Assembly: GCF_001613505.1 (NCBI RefSeq)
Contig: NZ_BDCM01000012.1
Location: forward strand, 434,001-498,000
Length of the DNA: 64,000 bases
Source: Nocardia mikamii NBRC 108933
Lineage (GTDB): Bacteria > Actinomycetota > Actinomycetes > Mycobacteriales > Mycobacteriaceae
Direction of reading: 5' to 3'
In this document: one piece after another, positions 62,368 through 64,000 of the stretch
How the letters are laid out: each line of letters begins with the position of its first letter
How positions within the stretch are numbered: position 1 is the stretch's first letter
The notes under the pieces: model-generated
Seen by the model: only the letters and a program-made list of their open reading frames with translations
What the model was told of the DNA's origin: nothing
Databases searched by the model: none
Position numbers and translations under genes: made by a program

Positions 62368-63111
62368 ATGCCCGACGTCCTCGGCTGGCGAGCCAAGTTC
62401 GGGGTCCTGGCCCCGTCCACCAATACCGTGGTAGAGCCCGATTTCGCCCGCCTGGGGGTGCCCGGGGTGACCGCGCATTTCGGCCGCATCCACATCCGCG
62501 ACCAGGATATGAGCGACGACGCCGGAATGGGCCGGCTGCTCGAGCAGATCCGCGACGAAATCGTCGCCGCGTGCGAGCGGGTGCTGACCTGCGACCCCGA
62601 TTACATGGTCATGGGAATGTCGGCCGAGACGTTCTGGGGCGGCGTCGAGGGCAACCGCCGATTCGTGCGCCAGATCCACGAAGTGACCGGACTCGAGGTC
62701 GCCACCGGTGCCGAGGCGTGCCGGCGCGCACTGGCGCTCTACGGTGCGCGCCGCATCGGCGTGGTCACGCCCTATCAACCCGTGGGTGACGAGAATGTGG
62801 TGCGATTCTTCGGCGAGCTGGGTTTCGAGGTGCGGGCGATCAAGGGATTGCGCTGCCCCACAGCCGTTTCCATCGCCCACGTCACCGAGGGCGAGCTGCG
62901 CTCCGCCCTGCGCGAGGTCGACGGTGACGGCGTGGACGCGCTGGTGCAGTGCGGAACCAACCTGTCGATGGTGCGGTTGGCCGACGAGGCCGAACGATGG
63001 CTGGGCAAACCCGTGCTGGCGATCAATGCGGCGACCTGGTGGATGGCGTTACGCGACAACGGGTTCACCGATCGCGTCGAGGGCGCGGGATCACTGCTGC
63101 GCGACCACTGA
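62368..63111 (+). CDS. Maleate isomerase / arylmalonate decarboxylase-like enzyme
   Basis: 247 residues of the Asp/Glu racemase superfamily. FGVLAPSTNTVVEPDF is the N-terminal signature, RRIGVVTPYQPVGDENV the domain-2 opening, and Cys194 in LVQCGTNLSM the second active-site Cys. The place of the first Cys reads MGMSAETF (Ser), so only one of the two maleate-isomerase cysteines is recognisable; arylmalonate decarboxylases also use one. In this operon conversion of a substituted maleate to a fumarate is attractive. AAGGAG precedes the ATG. Confidence 0.82.
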   Translation: MPDVLGWRAKFGVLAPSTNTVVEPDFARLGVPGVTAHFGRIHIRDQDMSDDAGMGRLLEQIRDEIVAACERVLTCDPDYMVMGMSAETFWGGVEGNRRFVRQIHEVTGLEVATGAEACRRALALYGARRIGVVTPYQPVGDENVVRFFGELGFEVRAIKGLRCPTAVSIAHVTEGELRSALREVDGDGVDALVQCGTNLSMVRLADEAERWLGKPVLAINAATWWMALRDNGFTDRVEGAGSLLRDH

Positions 63112-63116
63112 CGCCC

Positions 63117-63146
63117 CGTGCCCCTCCGGCGACACGGAGAGGCACG
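63117..63146. terminator. Bidirectional terminator hairpin
   Basis: CGTGCCCCTCCG pairs with CGGAGAGGCACG (one mismatch) over the loop GCGACA, between the converging operon end (63111) and the cupin gene (63157). Confidence 0.78.
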
Positions 63147-63156
63147 GAGCCGCGAC

Positions 63157-64000
63157 CTACTGGTAGCTCGGATTCGCCCACGCGCCGACGGATTTCGACC
63201 GGACCGGTTCGATGAACCGCGGCGCCGCCGTCTCCGGGAAGTCCGGCCCCCAATTGGTGGCATCACCCGCCATCGACACGCTCGCATTCTCGGTGTACCA
63301 GTCCGCCAGGTCCGCGTCCGAGCGGATGATCCAGGTGCAGCCGCGCTCCACGTCGGCGGTGAAGTCACCGTGCCGGATGAACGCCGGACGCCAGAAGTAG
63401 GTGCCCGGCCACATGGTGCCGAAGTTGTACTCGAAACCGCCGTCGAGACAATAGGCTTCCTCACTGCACGGATGGTGCGCCAGCGGCACCTCTCGCCATC
63501 CCGGCTTCGCCTTGATCAGGCGGGTGTAGAAGCCGGTCTTCGCGTCGCGGTGCAGCAGTTTGATATAGAGGCCGGGCACGGGGGTCCCGCCCAGATCGAA
63601 CCGCATCGGACTGCCGTCCTTCACGTCGATCCACGGCATCGACGCGGTCTTCAGGACGACGAGTTCCTGGTCGGGACGCACGAATTCGCGATCACCGTCC
63701 GCCAGGTCGAACCCCCAGCCGCCGCGCTCCCGGAACAGCAGAATTTCCGTACCGGCCGCTACCCGGATCGACGGCGTCCACACCCCGGCCGGCGCCGTCC
63801 AGTAGCCCTCGGGGCCGAGTTCGACGTCACCCACGGTTATTCGTCCGGACAGTACGAACCATTCGGTGTCGGCCACGTGCACGCCTGCCGGCCGGGACCA
63901 GTCGCTGATGAACCGAACCTTCAGCGAGGCCGAGCCGTCCTCCTCGTCATAGCTGAGGTTGCGTTGTTCGGCACTGCCCGTGGCGCGCTGGAACTCGGCG
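63157..64000 (-). CDS. Double-cupin protein (DUF4437-like), cut by right edge
   Basis: 281 codons are visible and the frame stays open to the window end, so the start is missing. Two cupin-like barrels can be traced: the first with WSRPAGVHVADTEWFVLSG and VGDVELGPEGYWTAPAG, the second with HHPCSEEAYCLDGGFEYN and YFWRPAFIRHGDFTAD, which carries potential metal His and Glu ligands. Single or double cupins of this kind can be ring-cleaving dioxygenases, isomerases or binding proteins. Whether it is under the GTTTC-N7-GAAAC regulon cannot be seen, since its promoter is outside. Confidence 0.75.
   Translation of the reverse strand, partial: AEFQRATGSAEQRNLSYDEEDGSASLKVRFISDWSRPAGVHVADTEWFVLSGRITVGDVELGPEGYWTAPAGVWTPSIRVAAGTEILLFRERGGWGFDLADGDREFVRPDQELVVLKTASMPWIDVKDGSPMRFDLGGTPVPGLYIKLLHRDAKTGFYTRLIKAKPGWREVPLAHHPCSEEAYCLDGGFEYNFGTMWPGTYFWRPAFIRHGDFTADVERGCTWIIRSDADLADWYTENASVSMAGDATNWGPDFPETAAPRFIEPVRSKSVGAWANPSYQ

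Noticed and set aside
53943..63111. Enediyne or other antibiotic biosynthesis cluster suggested by the neocarzinostatin-like proteins
   Set aside because: No polyketide synthase, NRPS or tailoring set is present; neighbours are catabolic.
1..64000. Long open frames antisense or out of frame to the genes listed
   Set aside because: High GC content produces long shadow frames; they show Arg/Pro/Ala-rich low-complexity translations, lack family motifs and ribosome sites, and overlap well-supported genes.

Overview
The window is very GC-rich, densely packed DNA with GTG starts and many 4-bp ATGA/GTGA stop-start overlaps. It also carries an actinobacterial-type high-affinity hydrogenase, several TetR/MarR/IclR switches, P450s and two-domain FadE-type genes. 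This fits a Nocardia/Rhodococcus-like actinomycete; the genus is inference. No rRNA, tRNA, CRISPR array or insertion sequence was seen.

Region 1 (1-9.5 kb, minus strand) is a [NiFe]-hydrogenase locus: hypA, hypB, small and large subunits, a NifU/Rieske-like electron-relay candidate, three conserved accessory proteins, a tiny membrane protein, the maturation protease, hypC and the start of hypF, which runs off the left edge. The small subunit lacks a Tat signal and has Asp in place of one proximal-cluster Cys, as in group 1h (Hhy-type) hydrogenases that scavenge trace hydrogen.

Region 2 (9.7-36.8 kb) is mixed accessory metabolism. It holds a patatin, three FAD amine oxidases (two sharing an operator-like site with a TetR between them), acyl-CoA dehydrogenases, two further TetR genes, an intact P450, an RsbQ/RsbP-type stress-signalling pair, an S-adenosylmethionine methyltransferase, a MarR/oxidoreductase pair with three operator copies, and a ferredoxin/ferredoxin reductase/P450 operon whose P450 is broken by one missing base. 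Transporters, an SDR, a DHFR-like protein and two gene remnants complete it.

Region 3 (36.9-63.1 kb) is the most interesting part: a catabolic island in several divergent operons tied together by seven copies of a palindrome, GTTTC-N7-GAAAC, placed just upstream of its operons and of its own IclR regulator (45709-46494). The rightmost operon (55.4-63.1 kb) encodes proteins resembling, in one transcript, the plant chlorophyll-breakdown enzymes: a NYC1/NOL-like chlorophyll b reductase SDR, a chlorophyllase-like hydrolase, a pheophorbide a oxygenase-like Rieske enzyme and two red chlorophyll catabolite reductase-like proteins. A calycin-like protein, a double nitrilase and a maleate isomerase/arylmalonate decarboxylase-like enzyme accompany them. 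The other operons supply flavin monooxygenases with a flavin reductase, two aldehyde dehydrogenases, a cyclic-amide hydrolase, a maleamate-amidase-like isochorismatase-fold enzyme, two CaiB CoA-transferases, a MmgE/PrpD enzyme and an HMG-CoA-lyase-like enzyme. That set could take pyrrole-derived, maleimide-like fragments to central metabolism. Three secreted or anchored neocarzinostatin-fold proteins and a multi-pass transporter are in the same regulon and could capture or import the pigment. My reading is a bacterial pathway for degrading chlorophyll-type tetrapyrroles. Family assignments are from sequence motifs and recall; the substrate and pathway are inference.

The right edge cuts a double-cupin gene on the minus strand.
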